A DNA stretch of 64,000 nt from Sphingobium chungbukense (GCF_001005725.1 NZ_LBIC01000013.1:1-64000), one strand, 5' to 3'. Positions 41,662 to 54,021 are shown, numbered from the stretch's first letter. Made by a program: numbers and translations. The notes: generated by a model not told the origin, from the letters alone.

Positions 41662-42081
41662 GTGCAAACCAGCGAAACCTCCATCGTAAAGCGGTTGACC
41701 GCGATGCTCTGCATCGCGCTCGTCTTCGTGTTTGCGGGGATGTCGCTGTCTAACTCCATGGACCGAATCCAGCATGCGCCGGGCGCGCCGATCGCCCATG
41801 AGCACATGCTCCTGGGCGATCTTTCGCTCGAGCTGGATCATGCCGACGATCATCACAGCCCGCAGCCGGACGACAGCGACGACGATCCTGTCGGGCATCT
41901 TGCCGGCGGTCATCACCACCATGCCGATGGCGGCTCCGGCCTGATCGTCCCCGATCAGGCGCCGGCGGCGATACTCGCGCTGGCCGCCAGCGCGGGCACT
42001 TTCGAGCCGCAGCGACGGCCGCTCGGCGTGAAGGCGCGCGGCCCCGAACGACCTCCCAAGGATCTCGGCCCAAACGCCTGA
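41662..42081 (+). CDS. Histidine/aspartate-rich metal-binding protein upstream of czcCBA
   Basis: GTG 41662 is the upstream limit; the exact start is uncertain and a later start near MLCIALVFVFAG (41704) is possible. An N-terminal membrane segment (CIALVFVFAGMSLS) is followed by a D/H-rich region: HADDHHSPQPDDSDDDPVGHLAGGHHHHADGG, suited to binding divalent metals in the periplasm. Small His-rich proteins commonly precede czc operons. It ends 54 bp before czcC. The remaining C-terminus is alanine-rich. Confidence 0.7.
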   Translation: MQTSETSIVKRLTAMLCIALVFVFAGMSLSNSMDRIQHAPGAPIAHEHMLLGDLSLELDHADDHHSPQPDDSDDDPVGHLAGGHHHHADGGSGLIVPDQAPAAILALAASAGTFEPQRRPLGVKARGPERPPKDLGPNA

Positions 42082-42135
42082 GCCCCGCGTCGCAGGTTCG
42101 GCGCGGATGTGTCGTGCCGTCTTGCGAGGCCTTTC

Positions 42136-43416
42136 ATGTTTTCATTCGATCGCGCGCGTGCCCACGCGCGCCTTGCCAAGATGCCGGTGCTCTGCGCCGT
42201 GCTTCCACTTTTCCTCTACGCGCAGGCGGCTTCGGCCCAAAACCTGACGCTTTCCGATGCGCTGGCCCGGGTGGCGAGCGGCGATCCCGTCGTCGCGGCC
42301 ACTGCGGCCCAACTCCAGGCGGCGAACGCCGCTATTGCCCAGGCCGATGTCCGTCCCCGCGACGTGATCGGCGTCGACGTCGAGGATTTCGCCGGCACAG
42401 GCCCCTATTCGCCGATCGACCGTTCGCAGACCACGGCCTGGTACGAGCGCACCTGGGAACGCGGCGGCAAGCGCGAAGCCCGCATCGGCGCCGCCCGCTC
42501 GTCGGTAGGCGTGACGTCGGCGCGTACGCGGCTACGGATGCTCGACCTTCTCGCCCAGGTGCAGGCGGCATGGGTCGAGGCGCTTTCCGCCGAGGCGGCG
42601 GTGGCGGTCGCCGGACAGCGGCTCGCCGAGGCCGAGCGGGTTGAAACCGAAGTCCGTCGCCGGGTCGCCGCTGCGCTCGATCCGCTGTTCGCGGCCGAGC
42701 GCGCGAAAACGTCGGTGGCGCAGGCGCGGATCGCGCTCGACCAGGCCCAGGCGGCCGCCCGCATCGCCCGCGCCTATCTCGCCGCCTGGTGGGGCGGCAC
42801 GGCGGACTATCGGCTCGACACCGCGCCGTTCACCAATCTCGCCGCCGCTCCCGCCGCCGAGGGCGATCTTCCCGATCTCGCCTTGCTCGACGCCGAGCGC
42901 GCCGCAGCTGATGCGCGCGTTCGCCTTGCCGAGACCGGCAATGCGGGGGATCCGACCGCGCGGGTCGGCGTGCGGCATTTCGGCCAGGGCAACGACGTCG
43001 CGCTGGTGGTCGGCGGCTCTATCCCGCTCGGCAACCGTTCCGCCAATCGCGGCAATGTCGAGCGCGCACGTGCCGATGCCCAAGCGGCCGAAGCCGAGAT
43101 CGCGGTGGCACGGGTCGAACGGCGACGCGAGATCGACCGGCTCACGGCCGAACGCGCCGCGCTCGCGACCGAAATCGTTCGGCTCGACCGCGAAGTGCTG
43201 CCGGGCGCCGAACGTGCGGTGGTCATGGTGCGCGACGGCTTCCGGCGCGGCGGCACCGCCTTCACCTTTCTCGAGGTGAGCCAGGCGAGCCAGGCGGTGA
43301 TCGAGCTGCGCTCGCGCCGCATCGACCTGCTGCGCCGCTTCCATCTCATCGGCGCCCGGCTCGACCGGCTAACCGGCCGCCATCTTCCCCTCATCGCCAG
43401 CGCGGAGAACCGCTGA
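42136..43416 (+). CDS. czcC: CzcC-like outer-membrane efflux protein (TolC family)
   Basis: ATG 42136 is chosen because GAGG lies 6 bp upstream; GTG 42109 would extend it. The 426-aa product has a signal peptide (about 1-32, ending AQAASAQ) and the TolC-type coiled coil (LSDALARVASGDPVVAATAAQLQAANAAIAQA, RYEL-like EVSQASQAVIELRSRRIDLLRRFHLIGARLDRLTG). It forms the outer channel of the heavy-metal exporter with czcB and czcA. Its stop overlaps the next start by one base. Confidence 0.9.
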   Translation: MFSFDRARAHARLAKMPVLCAVLPLFLYAQAASAQNLTLSDALARVASGDPVVAATAAQLQAANAAIAQADVRPRDVIGVDVEDFAGTGPYSPIDRSQTTAWYERTWERGGKREARIGAARSSVGVTSARTRLRMLDLLAQVQAAWVEALSAEAAVAVAGQRLAEAERVETEVRRRVAAALDPLFAAERAKTSVAQARIALDQAQAAARIARAYLAAWWGGTADYRLDTAPFTNLAAAPAAEGDLPDLALLDAERAAADARVRLAETGNAGDPTARVGVRHFGQGNDVALVVGGSIPLGNRSANRGNVERARADAQAAEAEIAVARVERRREIDRLTAERAALATEIVRLDREVLPGAERAVVMVRDGFRRGGTAFTFLEVSQASQAVIELRSRRIDLLRRFHLIGARLDRLTGRHLPLIASAENR

Positions 43417-44655
43417 TGAAGACCTCCTTCCTTGTACGCGGCGGCATCCTCGCCGCTTGCGCCTTGCTGGCCGCCTGCAGCGGCAGCCCCGCCGCCAACG
43501 AAACCGGGGAAGAACCCGCCGCCAAGGCCGCCGACTATGAGCGCGGCCCGCATCGCGGACGAATGCTGCGCGATGGCGATTTCGCGGTCGAGATGACCAT
43601 CTTCGAGGATGGCGTCGAACCCGAGTTCCACGTCTACGCCTATCGCGGCGGCAAGCCCGTGACGCCGGGCGAAGTGCAACTCGGCGTCGAACTCACGCGG
43701 CTCGGCGGCCGGATCGACCGCTTCGCCTTCACGCCGCGCGAGGACTATCTGCTGGGAGGCGGCGTCGTGCATGAGCCGCATTCGTTCGACGTCAAGGTGC
43801 GCGCGGTCGAGGGCGGGCGCACACATAGCTGGTCCTATGCCTCCTACGAGGGCCGCACGACGATTTCCGCCGAGGCGGCGCGCGCCGGCGGTGTGAAGTC
43901 CGAACGGGCAGGACCCGTCGCCATCGCCGAGCTCATCGACATGGCCGGACGGATCGAGATCACGCCCGAAGGCAAGGCCGATGTCCGGGCGCGGCTGCCG
44001 GGGCAGATCGTCTGGATGAGCGGGCAGCTCGGCCAGCAGGTCCGCAAGGGTCAGGCCCTGCTCCGCGTCGAATCCAGCCACTCGCTCCAGACCTACGCGG
44101 TGCCGGCGCCGATCAGCGGCACGATCATCGAAAAGAACGCCAATGTCGGCGACGTAACCGGCGATCGCGCGCTGTTCGTGATCGCCGACCCGGCGAAGCT
44201 CCACGCCGAGTTCTTCGTGTATCCGCGCGATGCCGAGCGCGTCCGTGTCGGGCAGACGGTGCGCGTGCGCAGTCTTTCCGGAGAGGCGCGGATCGAGGCC
44301 GCGGTCGAGGCGGTCCTGCCGACCGCCGATCTCGCCAGCCAGACGCTGATGGCCCATGTCCACCTACCGGAATCGGCGGCGCGCATGTTCCGTCCCGGCA
44401 TGGGCGTCGAGGGACAGTTCGCAGTCGCGTCGGCGAATGTCCCGCTCGCGGTCAGGACCAAGGCGATCCAGCGCTTCCGCGACTTCGAGGTGGTCTATGC
44501 CAAAGTCGGCAACACCTATGAGGTGCGGATGCTCGAGATCGGGCGGCGCACGCCCGAGTGGACCGAGATCCTCGGCGGGCTCGAACCCGGCACCGAATAT
44601 GTGACCGACGGCGCCTTCCTGATCCGCGCGGATGTCGAGAAGTCGGGGGCGAGCC

Positions 44656-44666
<11 letters not shown>
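43416..44666 (+). CDS. czcB: CzcB-like periplasmic adaptor
   Basis: The 416-aa protein is a lipoprotein (LLAACSGS, Cys about 21). It carries an N-terminal metal-sensor-like region (HRGRMLRDGDFAVEMTIFEDGVEPEFHVYAY), a barrel-sandwich lipoyl-like domain (RLPGQIVWMSGQLGQQVRKGQALLRVESSHSLQTYAVPAPISGTI) and the MFP beta-barrel and C-terminal domain. This extra N-terminal part is typical of CzcB-type adaptors. It overlaps czcA by 11 bp. Confidence 0.92.
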
Positions 44667-47858
<3,192 letters not shown>

Positions 47859-47862
<4 letters not shown>

Positions 47863-49391
47863 GCCTCAGATCCTGGGTCGCCTGGCCGGGCGCGCCGTTC
47901 GGCATTGCCTCGGCGGCATTGTTCGGGGCGAGCACGCCGCTCGCCAAGGCGCTCCTGGGCGAAGGCGTGAACCCCTGGCTGCTGGCGAGCCTGCTCTATC
48001 TGGGATCGGGGTTAGGGCTGGCGTTCGTCTGGGTGCTGCGAAGACGGGTGAGCAACGAAGCGCCGCTCGTTCGTGGCGACTGGGGCTGGATGGCACTCGT
48101 GGTGCTTGCCGGGGGCGTTGCCGGCCCGCTGCTGCTGATGCTTGGCCTGACGACCACGCCAGCCTCCTCGGCCGCACTACTTCTCAACCTCGAGGGCCTC
48201 GCGACGATGGGCATTGCCTGGGCGGTGTTCCGCGAGAATGTTGATCGCCGACTGCTGCTCGGGGCGTTAGCGATCCTGGCGGGCGCGGCGCTGCTGGCCT
48301 GGCAGGGCACCGGCAGCGGATTCGGACTGGGCGCGGTCGCCATCGCCGGCGCCTGCCTCGCCTGGGGGATCGACAACAACCTCACACGCGGCAAGGGTAC
48401 GAAACTCACGCTCACCGCTGGGCGCATGACGCTCAACCTGGGATCGCGCCGGCTGGTCGCGGCTGACGACTATCGCAACACGACCAATGGCTACACCGGC
48501 CTGCGCGCCGACATCGCCGCGCCGCAGGGCTGGAAGACGACGCTGATCTACACTCTGCCGCAAGTCCGTCTGCCCGACGACACCCAAGGCATTCGCGATG
48601 CCAAAGTGCGACTCGACAGGGAAAGCTTCGATCTCGTGCTGTGGGGCGGGCAGGTCAGCAAGGCCAAGGCGATCGGGGCAGCAATGGCGGAGCTAAGCTA
48701 TTTCCATCTCGGCGAGCGCGATGCACCCGGGCGGCCCACACGGGACCGCTCGCTCGACACGTTCGGTGGGCGGATCATTGCCGAGCCGCGGGCCAGCAAG
48801 TTCGACTACGAGATCGAGGCCTTCTACCAGACCGGCCATGTCAGCGCGTCACCGGCGCCCACTGCGGCGCGGCAAAGCGTCGGCGCGAGCTTCATCCATG
48901 CCGACGTCGGCTACAGCTTCGCCGGCCCTTGGAAGCCGCGCCTATCGGTCGAGTTCGACCGGGCCAGCGGCGACAAACCCGGCGGCAGGTTCGGCCGCTT
49001 CGACACACTGTTCGGCATGCGCCGCGCCGATCTCGCGCCGGCCGGGCTCTACAATGCCATCGCCCGGACCAATATCATGACGCCCGGCATTCGCATCGAA
49101 GCGACACCGAGCAAGCGGCTCGACTGGTTCGCCTCTTATCGGCCGATGTGGCTGGCAGCGGATCAGGACAGCTTCTCCTCCACCAGCGTGCGCGACGCCT
49201 CGGGGCGCTCCGGTGATTTTGCCGGTCACCAGATCGAGGCACGCATTCGCTACTGGCTCGTGCCCACGCGGCTGCGCTTCGAACTCGACGGCCTGCTGCT
49301 CGCCAAGGGGCGCTTCCTCCGCGACGCACCCAATGCGCCGCCGGGAGAATGGACGCGCTATGGTTCGTTCAACTTGACGGCGAGCTTCTGA
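47859..49391 (+). CDS. Chimeric ORF: EamA-type transporter N-half joined to alginate-export-like porin C-half
   Basis: The 510-aa frame starts as an EamA/DMT transporter (about 1-175): GIASAALFGASTPLAKALLGEG, ASLLYLGSGLGLAFVWVLRR, LMLGLTTTPASSAALLLNLEG and GACLAWGIDNNLTR, about five or six of the normal ten membrane helices. From about 176 (GKGTKLTLTAGRMTLNLGSRRLVAADDYRNT) it turns into the beta-barrel of an alginate-export-type outer-membrane protein to the end, an incompatible architecture. The signal and first 130 residues of the porin are missing. The join near 48384 looks like deletion of several hundred bp or more. The product is probably nonfunctional; czc coupling is accidental or relict. 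Confidence 0.7.
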
Positions 49392-49579
49392 CGGGCGGTC
49401 GGCTTGCGATCGCGTGTATTGGACGCCCACCCAACCTGACGAAGGTCATTTTGAGAGCAGGCAAATAGGGTTCTGTCAGCTCATCTTGGAAACGGACTTC
49501 CTGGAAAGTTCGCGCAGCGATGCTCACGGTAGCCGACGGCGGTCCCGCAACCTGTAGTAACGATGTACTGCCCAAAAGA

Positions 49580-50272
49580 CTAAGCCGCGAGTGCGTCATC
49601 CGCCAAAGAGAAGTCCTCAGGACTTAATTTTCGGCCCACTTCATCAAAGGCGTAGACGGCCGAAATACGCGATCCGTCCCATGCAAAACGATAGTGAACC
49701 GTCTGGATGGTTCGCCCCAGCCTGTCGCCTCGCAAAACCGCGTAGCAGCGGTGCGACGGTCGCTCAGGGGGGCAGTAGATGATGCCATCCGCCGCTTCTG
49801 GCAAATCTCTTGCTATCTCCCAGCGTTTTTCCCGCTCCAGGTTGGGCGAAACTTCCGAGAGGTCCGCAAACTTTCCCGCCACCGGGGTCTTGAGCATCCG
49901 CATGTCCAAGCCAAGGGCGGCCTCACTCGTTCGCCGCAGGAATCCTTCGCGCCGAGCGACCGCTACAGCAAGCGCCGTCTGTTGATCGTCGGAAAGTTCC
50001 AACGCTGGCCAGGTAGACGGGAAGAAGCGGCTCCCCTCAGGGTTGAGGTATTTGAACGGAGCGAGATTCCAGTTTTGAAGCTGCGGCGACCCGCTATCAC
50101 CATATAAGGCTCGTAGCCGCTCATCTGACTGTAAACGCGGATTGGTGCGCGCCTCGATCTCCGCGAGTTGATCGAGCCTGTCGTTTGCCACGAGGCCGTC
50201 GAAAACTGAAACGGGCGGGAAACGCGAGGGAATAAGCCTGTAAAGCTCACATTCGATGTCGACCAACTCCAT
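49580..50272 (-). CDS. RES-domain toxin
   Basis: ATG 50272 gives 230 residues; a TTG at 50281 is possible. It has the RES toxin pattern: LYRLIPSRFPPVS (arginine), LNPEGSRFFPS (R-F), and later ADGIIYCPPERPSHRCYAVL (serine region). RES toxins hydrolyse NAD+ in the mycobacterial MbcT type. The partner antitoxin is directly upstream and ends 5 bp before this start. The C-terminal 40 residues (AWDGSRISAVYAFDEVG) continue the fold. Confidence 0.75.
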   Translation of the reverse strand: MELVDIECELYRLIPSRFPPVSVFDGLVANDRLDQLAEIEARTNPRLQSDERLRALYGDSGSPQLQNWNLAPFKYLNPEGSRFFPSTWPALELSDDQQTALAVAVARREGFLRRTSEAALGLDMRMLKTPVAGKFADLSEVSPNLEREKRWEIARDLPEAADGIIYCPPERPSHRCYAVLRGDRLGRTIQTVHYRFAWDGSRISAVYAFDEVGRKLSPEDFSLADDALAA

Positions 50273-50277
50273 TGCGA

Positions 50278-50667
50278 TCAACCCCCGCGCTGAGCATCCA
50301 AATATTGCCGAACTCGATATATGTCTGCGACTCCCCCTCGCAACATGATAGCCAGGGCAGACTGACCATCAAAAAATTCGTTGGGCTTTTGCATCCACGC
50401 GTCGCCGCGTTCGTCGACCGTGAACAGGATACGCAGGGCCTTCCAGATGGCCAAGATGTGAGAGAGGCGTTCTGTCGTATCATTCGGAAGCGTTCCGCCC
50501 TCTTTCTTCCATTTGAAGAATGTCGACCTGCCCGGTGAGCCCAAGAGCCTGATCTGATCGTCAGTGGTCAACTCCCAGCGTTCCGCGATCTGGAAAAAGG
50601 CCTCTAGCTCCACCGGAATCCGGGTCGTTCCCATGCCCGCGCGAGCATCGGCTTGCGAATTGCCCAT
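50278..50667 (-). CDS. Xre/MbcA/ParS-family antitoxin
   Basis: The 129-aa protein starts at ATG 50667 behind GGGGAGCTTTTT. An N-terminal HTH (WELTTDDQIRLLGSPGRSTFFKWKKEGGTLP) and a C-terminal DUF2384-type toxin-binding domain (RILFTVDERGDAWMQKPNEFFDGQSALAIMLRGGVADIYRVRQYLDAQ) are present. Xre antitoxins repress their own operon through palindromes; an AT-rich palindrome is right upstream. It is divergent from the ubiquitin-like operon. Confidence 0.82.
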   Translation of the reverse strand: MGNSQADARAGMGTTRIPVELEAFFQIAERWELTTDDQIRLLGSPGRSTFFKWKKEGGTLPNDTTERLSHILAIWKALRILFTVDERGDAWMQKPNEFFDGQSALAIMLRGGVADIYRVRQYLDAQRGG

Positions 50668-50690
50668 AAAAAGCTCCCCGGTCCATTTCT

Positions 50691-50739
50691 GGACTTGATT
50701 TGCAAATCAGTCCTAATACATACAGTTCAAATCAGGACT
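50691..50739. promoter_or_regulatory. Palindromic operator cluster in the RES-Xre / E2-E1 divergent region
   Basis: TGATTTGCAAATCA at 50695-50708 is a perfect 14-bp palindrome, framed by GGACT at 50691 and GTCC at 50710-50713 so that the arms nearly extend to 11 bp. A further half-site CAAATCAGGACT follows at 50728-50739. The cluster lies 24 bp upstream of the antitoxin start and 58 bp upstream of the peptide gene, so it may control both directions. Confidence 0.55.
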
Positions 50740-50796
50740 CGAACGCGATTCTAGTCCATGATGACACGGCGTCAAGAGTCCTCTCAGGAGATCATG

Positions 50797-50943
50797 ATGA
50801 ACAGCAACAATGGAAATCCGCCGGGCCACCCGGATCATCCGCAGCACCCCGATGTGCCCAAAGGCCCGCCGAGCCATACACCCGGCCGTCCGGATGGTCC
50901 GCCGGTGCCGTCCAACCCGCCACCCCACCGCCCGGTTGGTTGA
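50797..50943 (+). CDS. 48-residue proline-rich peptide with C-terminal glycine (candidate conjugated modifier)
   Basis: ATG 50797 is chosen because AGGAG (50786-50790) sits 6 bp upstream; ATG at 50758 would give 61 residues. The peptide has 17 prolines in 48 residues, with HPDHPQHPD-type repeats and a tail of NPPPHRPVG ending in glycine. It cannot form a beta-grasp fold and should be disordered. It lies 4 bp before the E2-E1 gene with no gap for another. By analogy with Pup (disordered, conjugated at its C-terminus) it could be the modifier, or a cofactor or target. The frame is short, but codon use and the ribosome site support it. Confidence 0.55.
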   Translation: MNSNNGNPPGHPDHPQHPDVPKGPPSHTPGRPDGPPVPSNPPPHRPVG

Positions 50944-50947
50944 ACAG

Positions 50948-52711
50948 ATGACCGCAACCGAGGGCTGGTGGGACTCGTGGGACGGCCTGTACCGGGCCGA
51001 ATTGGCCGCGTTTGAACGCCACGGCGCTGCGGTTTTGGTTAAGCACAAGTCAGATGGCTTCCTCCTGTTGGAAGCTATCTGGCCGGCCAAGGAGCGAGGA
51101 GATATTCGGCTACTTGTCGGGTTCTCCTCGTTACACCCCTATTGCCGCCCCGAAGTGACGGCACCCGATCTTGAACTCGATCGCCATCAAAATCCGCACA
51201 GCAAGGCCCTTTGCCTTTTGATCCAAGGCAATGACCAGTGGGACCCGAACGAACTTGTGGCTGACATGATCGACCGCCAGTTGCAGCAGCTGTTCGATGC
51301 CATCGGCCACCGCAATGCTGGTTCTTGGGAAGAAGCGGCCAAGGCGGAGGAGCCTTATCCAGATCCGCTCTCGACCTATTTTAACGGCCAGGGTGAAACC
51401 AACTCTGCCGTGTACTTTGGACAGGGGCGCACCGCTCCAACCGGCAAATTCGGCCCAGCGACCGCCGTCAGCCAGGAACGCCCGATAGCCGGCCCTAAGA
51501 AGGACGGCGCAGCTTTCGAAGCGATCATGACGCAGACGAGACCTGCTAAAGGGGTTTGGCTCGCAGAGCCATTTGAACTGCCGCAGCGAACAGGAAAGTG
51601 GTCGCCACTGCCAGCCCGATGGGTGCGCATGAAACCGACCCTTGGACGGGACGCGGCAGCCCTCCTAGCCGAAGCGGAAGCACTGGTCGCAGCTGAGGCG
51701 AACCTGTTCCAAGGGGAAGCAAGCGGCTGGACGAAGATCGGGAAAGCCCCCTTGAGCATCACGGCGATTCTCATCGAGGAGGAGGTCGCTTATGGGCCGA
51801 ATGGTCTTGGTGACGGATGGATTTTCCTGGCTAATCGTTGGGTCGGCAAGCGTCGCCATGTCAGCTTCATCCGGGGCTACGGCATTTCCGACGACATGTT
51901 CAGTCGATTGCCGGTCGCCAGCGCACTGCGCGGTAAGAAGGCCCTGCTCATAGGATGTGGTGCGATCGGAAGCTTCGCCGCTATTGAGCTGGCGCGAGCC
52001 GGTTTCAAGGAAATCAGCCTGTTCGATCCCGACCTGGTCGAGCCCGGCAATTATGTTCGCTGGCCGCTCGGTCGCGCGGTATGGGGTGTTTCCAAGTCCG
52101 AAGTGCTCGCAGCGTTCATCCAGCAAAACTACCCGTGGACGCAGGCGTCCAGCGGCCAAACCAAAGTCGGCGCGGCGCTTTCTGACTCGCAAGACCTTGG
52201 ACAACTCAAAGGGAACCCGTTGCAGCAATTGCGATCGCTGATCGGCTCAGTTGACGTCGTGATCGACACGTCGGCGTCAACCGAATGCCAGCAGGCGCTG
52301 GCGTTTCATTGCAAAGATATCGGAACCCCTCTTGTGATCGGCTATGCAACCCTGGGCGCCGCAGGCGGCGTGGTCGCGAAGTTCGCGACCGATCATCCAG
52401 CATGCTTCCTATGCGTCCAATCTCAATGGCTTGACGGCACGTTACCGCAGCCCGCGGAAGACACCGGCGGCACCGTACTTCCTGTCGGATGCAATGCGCC
52501 GACATTCACGGGGGGCTCGTTCGATCTGCAGGAAGTGTCGCTACAAGTTGTTCGCGGTGTGCTTGCCGTCACCATTCCGGATGTTTTCGACGCGGGGGAT
52601 TGGGACGTTGCCGTCCTCTCGCACTTCAAGGACGGGAGGCGGATCCTACCGACCTGGGAGGTCGGGCATGCCCGCGCGCACCCCGTCTGCTGTGGCCGGG
52701 AGGTTGCGTGA
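50948..52711 (+). CDS. E2-E1 fusion protein (UBC-like plus ThiF/E1-like adenylation)
   Basis: ATG 50948 gives 587 residues. Residues 1-120 resemble the prokaryotic E2 family (HPYCRPEVTAPDLELDRHQNP then KALCLL with Cys89 as the likely catalytic cysteine). A linker of about 200 residues follows. The E1/ThiF domain (about 325-587) has the nucleotide loop LLIGCGAIGSFAAIELARAG (335-353), FDPD at 359-362, and Cys515 in LPVGCNAPTFTGG as candidate E1 cysteine. Paired cysteines at 486/489 and 581/582 suggest a zinc site. The layout resembles CBASS Cap2, but no CD-NTase is adjacent. Translationally coupled to the peptidase gene by GTGA. Confidence 0.85.
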   Translation: MTATEGWWDSWDGLYRAELAAFERHGAAVLVKHKSDGFLLLEAIWPAKERGDIRLLVGFSSLHPYCRPEVTAPDLELDRHQNPHSKALCLLIQGNDQWDPNELVADMIDRQLQQLFDAIGHRNAGSWEEAAKAEEPYPDPLSTYFNGQGETNSAVYFGQGRTAPTGKFGPATAVSQERPIAGPKKDGAAFEAIMTQTRPAKGVWLAEPFELPQRTGKWSPLPARWVRMKPTLGRDAAALLAEAEALVAAEANLFQGEASGWTKIGKAPLSITAILIEEEVAYGPNGLGDGWIFLANRWVGKRRHVSFIRGYGISDDMFSRLPVASALRGKKALLIGCGAIGSFAAIELARAGFKEISLFDPDLVEPGNYVRWPLGRAVWGVSKSEVLAAFIQQNYPWTQASSGQTKVGAALSDSQDLGQLKGNPLQQLRSLIGSVDVVIDTSASTECQQALAFHCKDIGTPLVIGYATLGAAGGVVAKFATDHPACFLCVQSQWLDGTLPQPAEDTGGTVLPVGCNAPTFTGGSFDLQEVSLQVVRGVLAVTIPDVFDAGDWDVAVLSHFKDGRRILPTWEVGHARAHPVCCGREVA

Positions 52712-53235
52712 CTCTCTGGCTCAGCGCCGCCGCAAATCGTCGAATTCTTCAACTGGGCACCGCATTCCATCCGCTGGAAACAGGCGGCGTGATGCTCGGT
52801 TGGCACGATGGCGACGATCGGATCGTGGCCCGGGTCATCGGTCCCGGACCACGCGCAATGCACGGGCGGCACGCCTTCATACCGGATCATGTTTGGCAAC
52901 TGGAGCAAATAGGTCAGGCATTTTCGGCCAGCGCTGGCGATTTGGATTATCTTGGAGACTGGCACACGCATCCGGATACCCCGGCAGTGATGAGCAATGA
53001 GGACCATATGACCCTGCGCCGCATCGGCAAGCGGGTCCCCAGGGCCGCGATGCTCATCGCCTCGCTGAGTGAGAAACGCTACGAGAGCCGGGCCTGGACC
53101 TATAACAAGCCGGGCCTGCTGGCACGGGCGCGGTCCGTCGAGACTGACGTCCGGATCTTTGAACCGCCTGAAGAGTGGGGTTTGGAGAAGATCGGCGGAC
53201 CTTCTGCAATTCAGGGGGCTCAGCCTGATTTCTAA
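52708..53235 (+). CDS. JAMM/JAB-family isopeptidase
   Basis: GTG 52708 overlaps the E2-E1 stop and gives 175 residues. The JAMM motif is complete: active-site E24 in HPLETGGVMLGW, then WHTHP (H86, H88) with S96 and D99 (SNED), the H-x-H-P-x6-S-x2-D pattern that binds zinc. These enzymes cleave isopeptide or C-terminal extensions of ubiquitin-like conjugates; Cap3 of CBASS is similar. In this operon it would process or remove the modifier. The rest is a helical cap and a 30-residue acidic tail. Confidence 0.88.
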   Translation: MTLWLSAAANRRILQLGTAFHPLETGGVMLGWHDGDDRIVARVIGPGPRAMHGRHAFIPDHVWQLEQIGQAFSASAGDLDYLGDWHTHPDTPAVMSNEDHMTLRRIGKRVPRAAMLIASLSEKRYESRAWTYNKPGLLARARSVETDVRIFEPPEEWGLEKIGGPSAIQGAQPDF

Positions 53236-53278
53236 TGTGATTGTATCATGCCGTTTCGCCGCGACAGACCTAGCCCCG

Positions 53279-53917
53279 TCACCCAATCTTCGCCATTAGT
53301 CGGCCAGCCGCGCCCTGCTCGGCCGCGAGATTCCGGTTGTAAGCGAGAGGCATGCGCGGGCTCTTCCAGCGCAGGGCGTCCATGATCCCGGCGAGATCCT
53401 CCCCGACGACGAACAAGTCCTGATTGAGGCCCACTCGAGTCGAATGCGCGCTGATCCCCTTGAGCAGCCGTTCCAGATCGTCCTTGGTCAAATCCGGTAG
53501 TGCGCCGCGCTCGAAAGCTTGATTGATGATGGCGCGCCAGATCGGCCCGATCGAGCCGGGATGCAGCGCCGCCGTGCCGATATCATATTCCACACGCGCC
53601 GCCACAGCTGGCTTCGGTAGCGTCTTGCGCAAGTCCCAGGTCTCGCGACTCGAGATGCTATCGATGCGCCGCCCCGGGACCGCCTTGCGGGCCTTGTAGC
53701 GCCGTACCTGCACCCGGCGGAACAAGGGGCCGGCCTCAATGCCCGAGGCAGCACGCCAGGCCGCAATGGCGCGCACGGATCGCCGCGACAGATAAGCGGT
53801 CGCCCCCTCTCCTTCCGGATCTCCCTTGCTGCGCGCAATAGTCAGTAGCCGCGCCTCCGGGTCAAGCGCCTCCGTGATGTCCGTGACGTCGATCACCACC
53901 AGCTCGGAGGCGCGAAC
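53279..53917 (-). pseudogene. Tyrosine recombinase, N-terminally truncated
   Basis: Translated from about 53917 down to 53279 this is the catalytic C-terminal half of a tyrosine recombinase: RVRASELVVIDVTDI (first arginine region), then AHSTRVGLNQDLFV with H-x-x-R and AGIMDALRWKSPRMPLAYNRNLAAEQGAAGRLM with the tyrosine in LAYNRN. The whole N-terminal DNA-binding domain is missing; the GTG at 53971 opens into a PepSY-type gene. It is therefore a fragment, a scar of the element's integration module. It converges with the JAMM gene. Confidence 0.65.
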
Positions 53918-54021
53918 GCGCCGCTCGCGAACCACAAAAGAAGCTGCGCGCCGACAATGATCGCGAGCCACTTGTGAGTGCGGCTCGCGAGAAGGTGCAG
54001 CCGAAGTTTGGTGCTTCTCAG
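53918..54021 (-). pseudogene. 5-prime fragment of a PepSY-type membrane protein gene
   Basis: A minus-strand frame reads TKLRLHLLASRTHKWLAIIVGAQLLLWFASGAF before it runs into the recombinase in another frame (at about 53918). HKWLAxIVGxQLLLW is the first membrane segment of PepSY-TM proteins. No ATG is seen; CTG at 54021 has GGAG eight bases upstream. The join is sharp, as expected from a deletion or site-specific event. Confidence 0.4.

Noticed and set aside
50948..53235. Calling the E2-E1/JAMM pair a type II CBASS
   Set aside because: No CD-NTase or effector is adjacent in the window; only the Cap2/Cap3-like parts are present.
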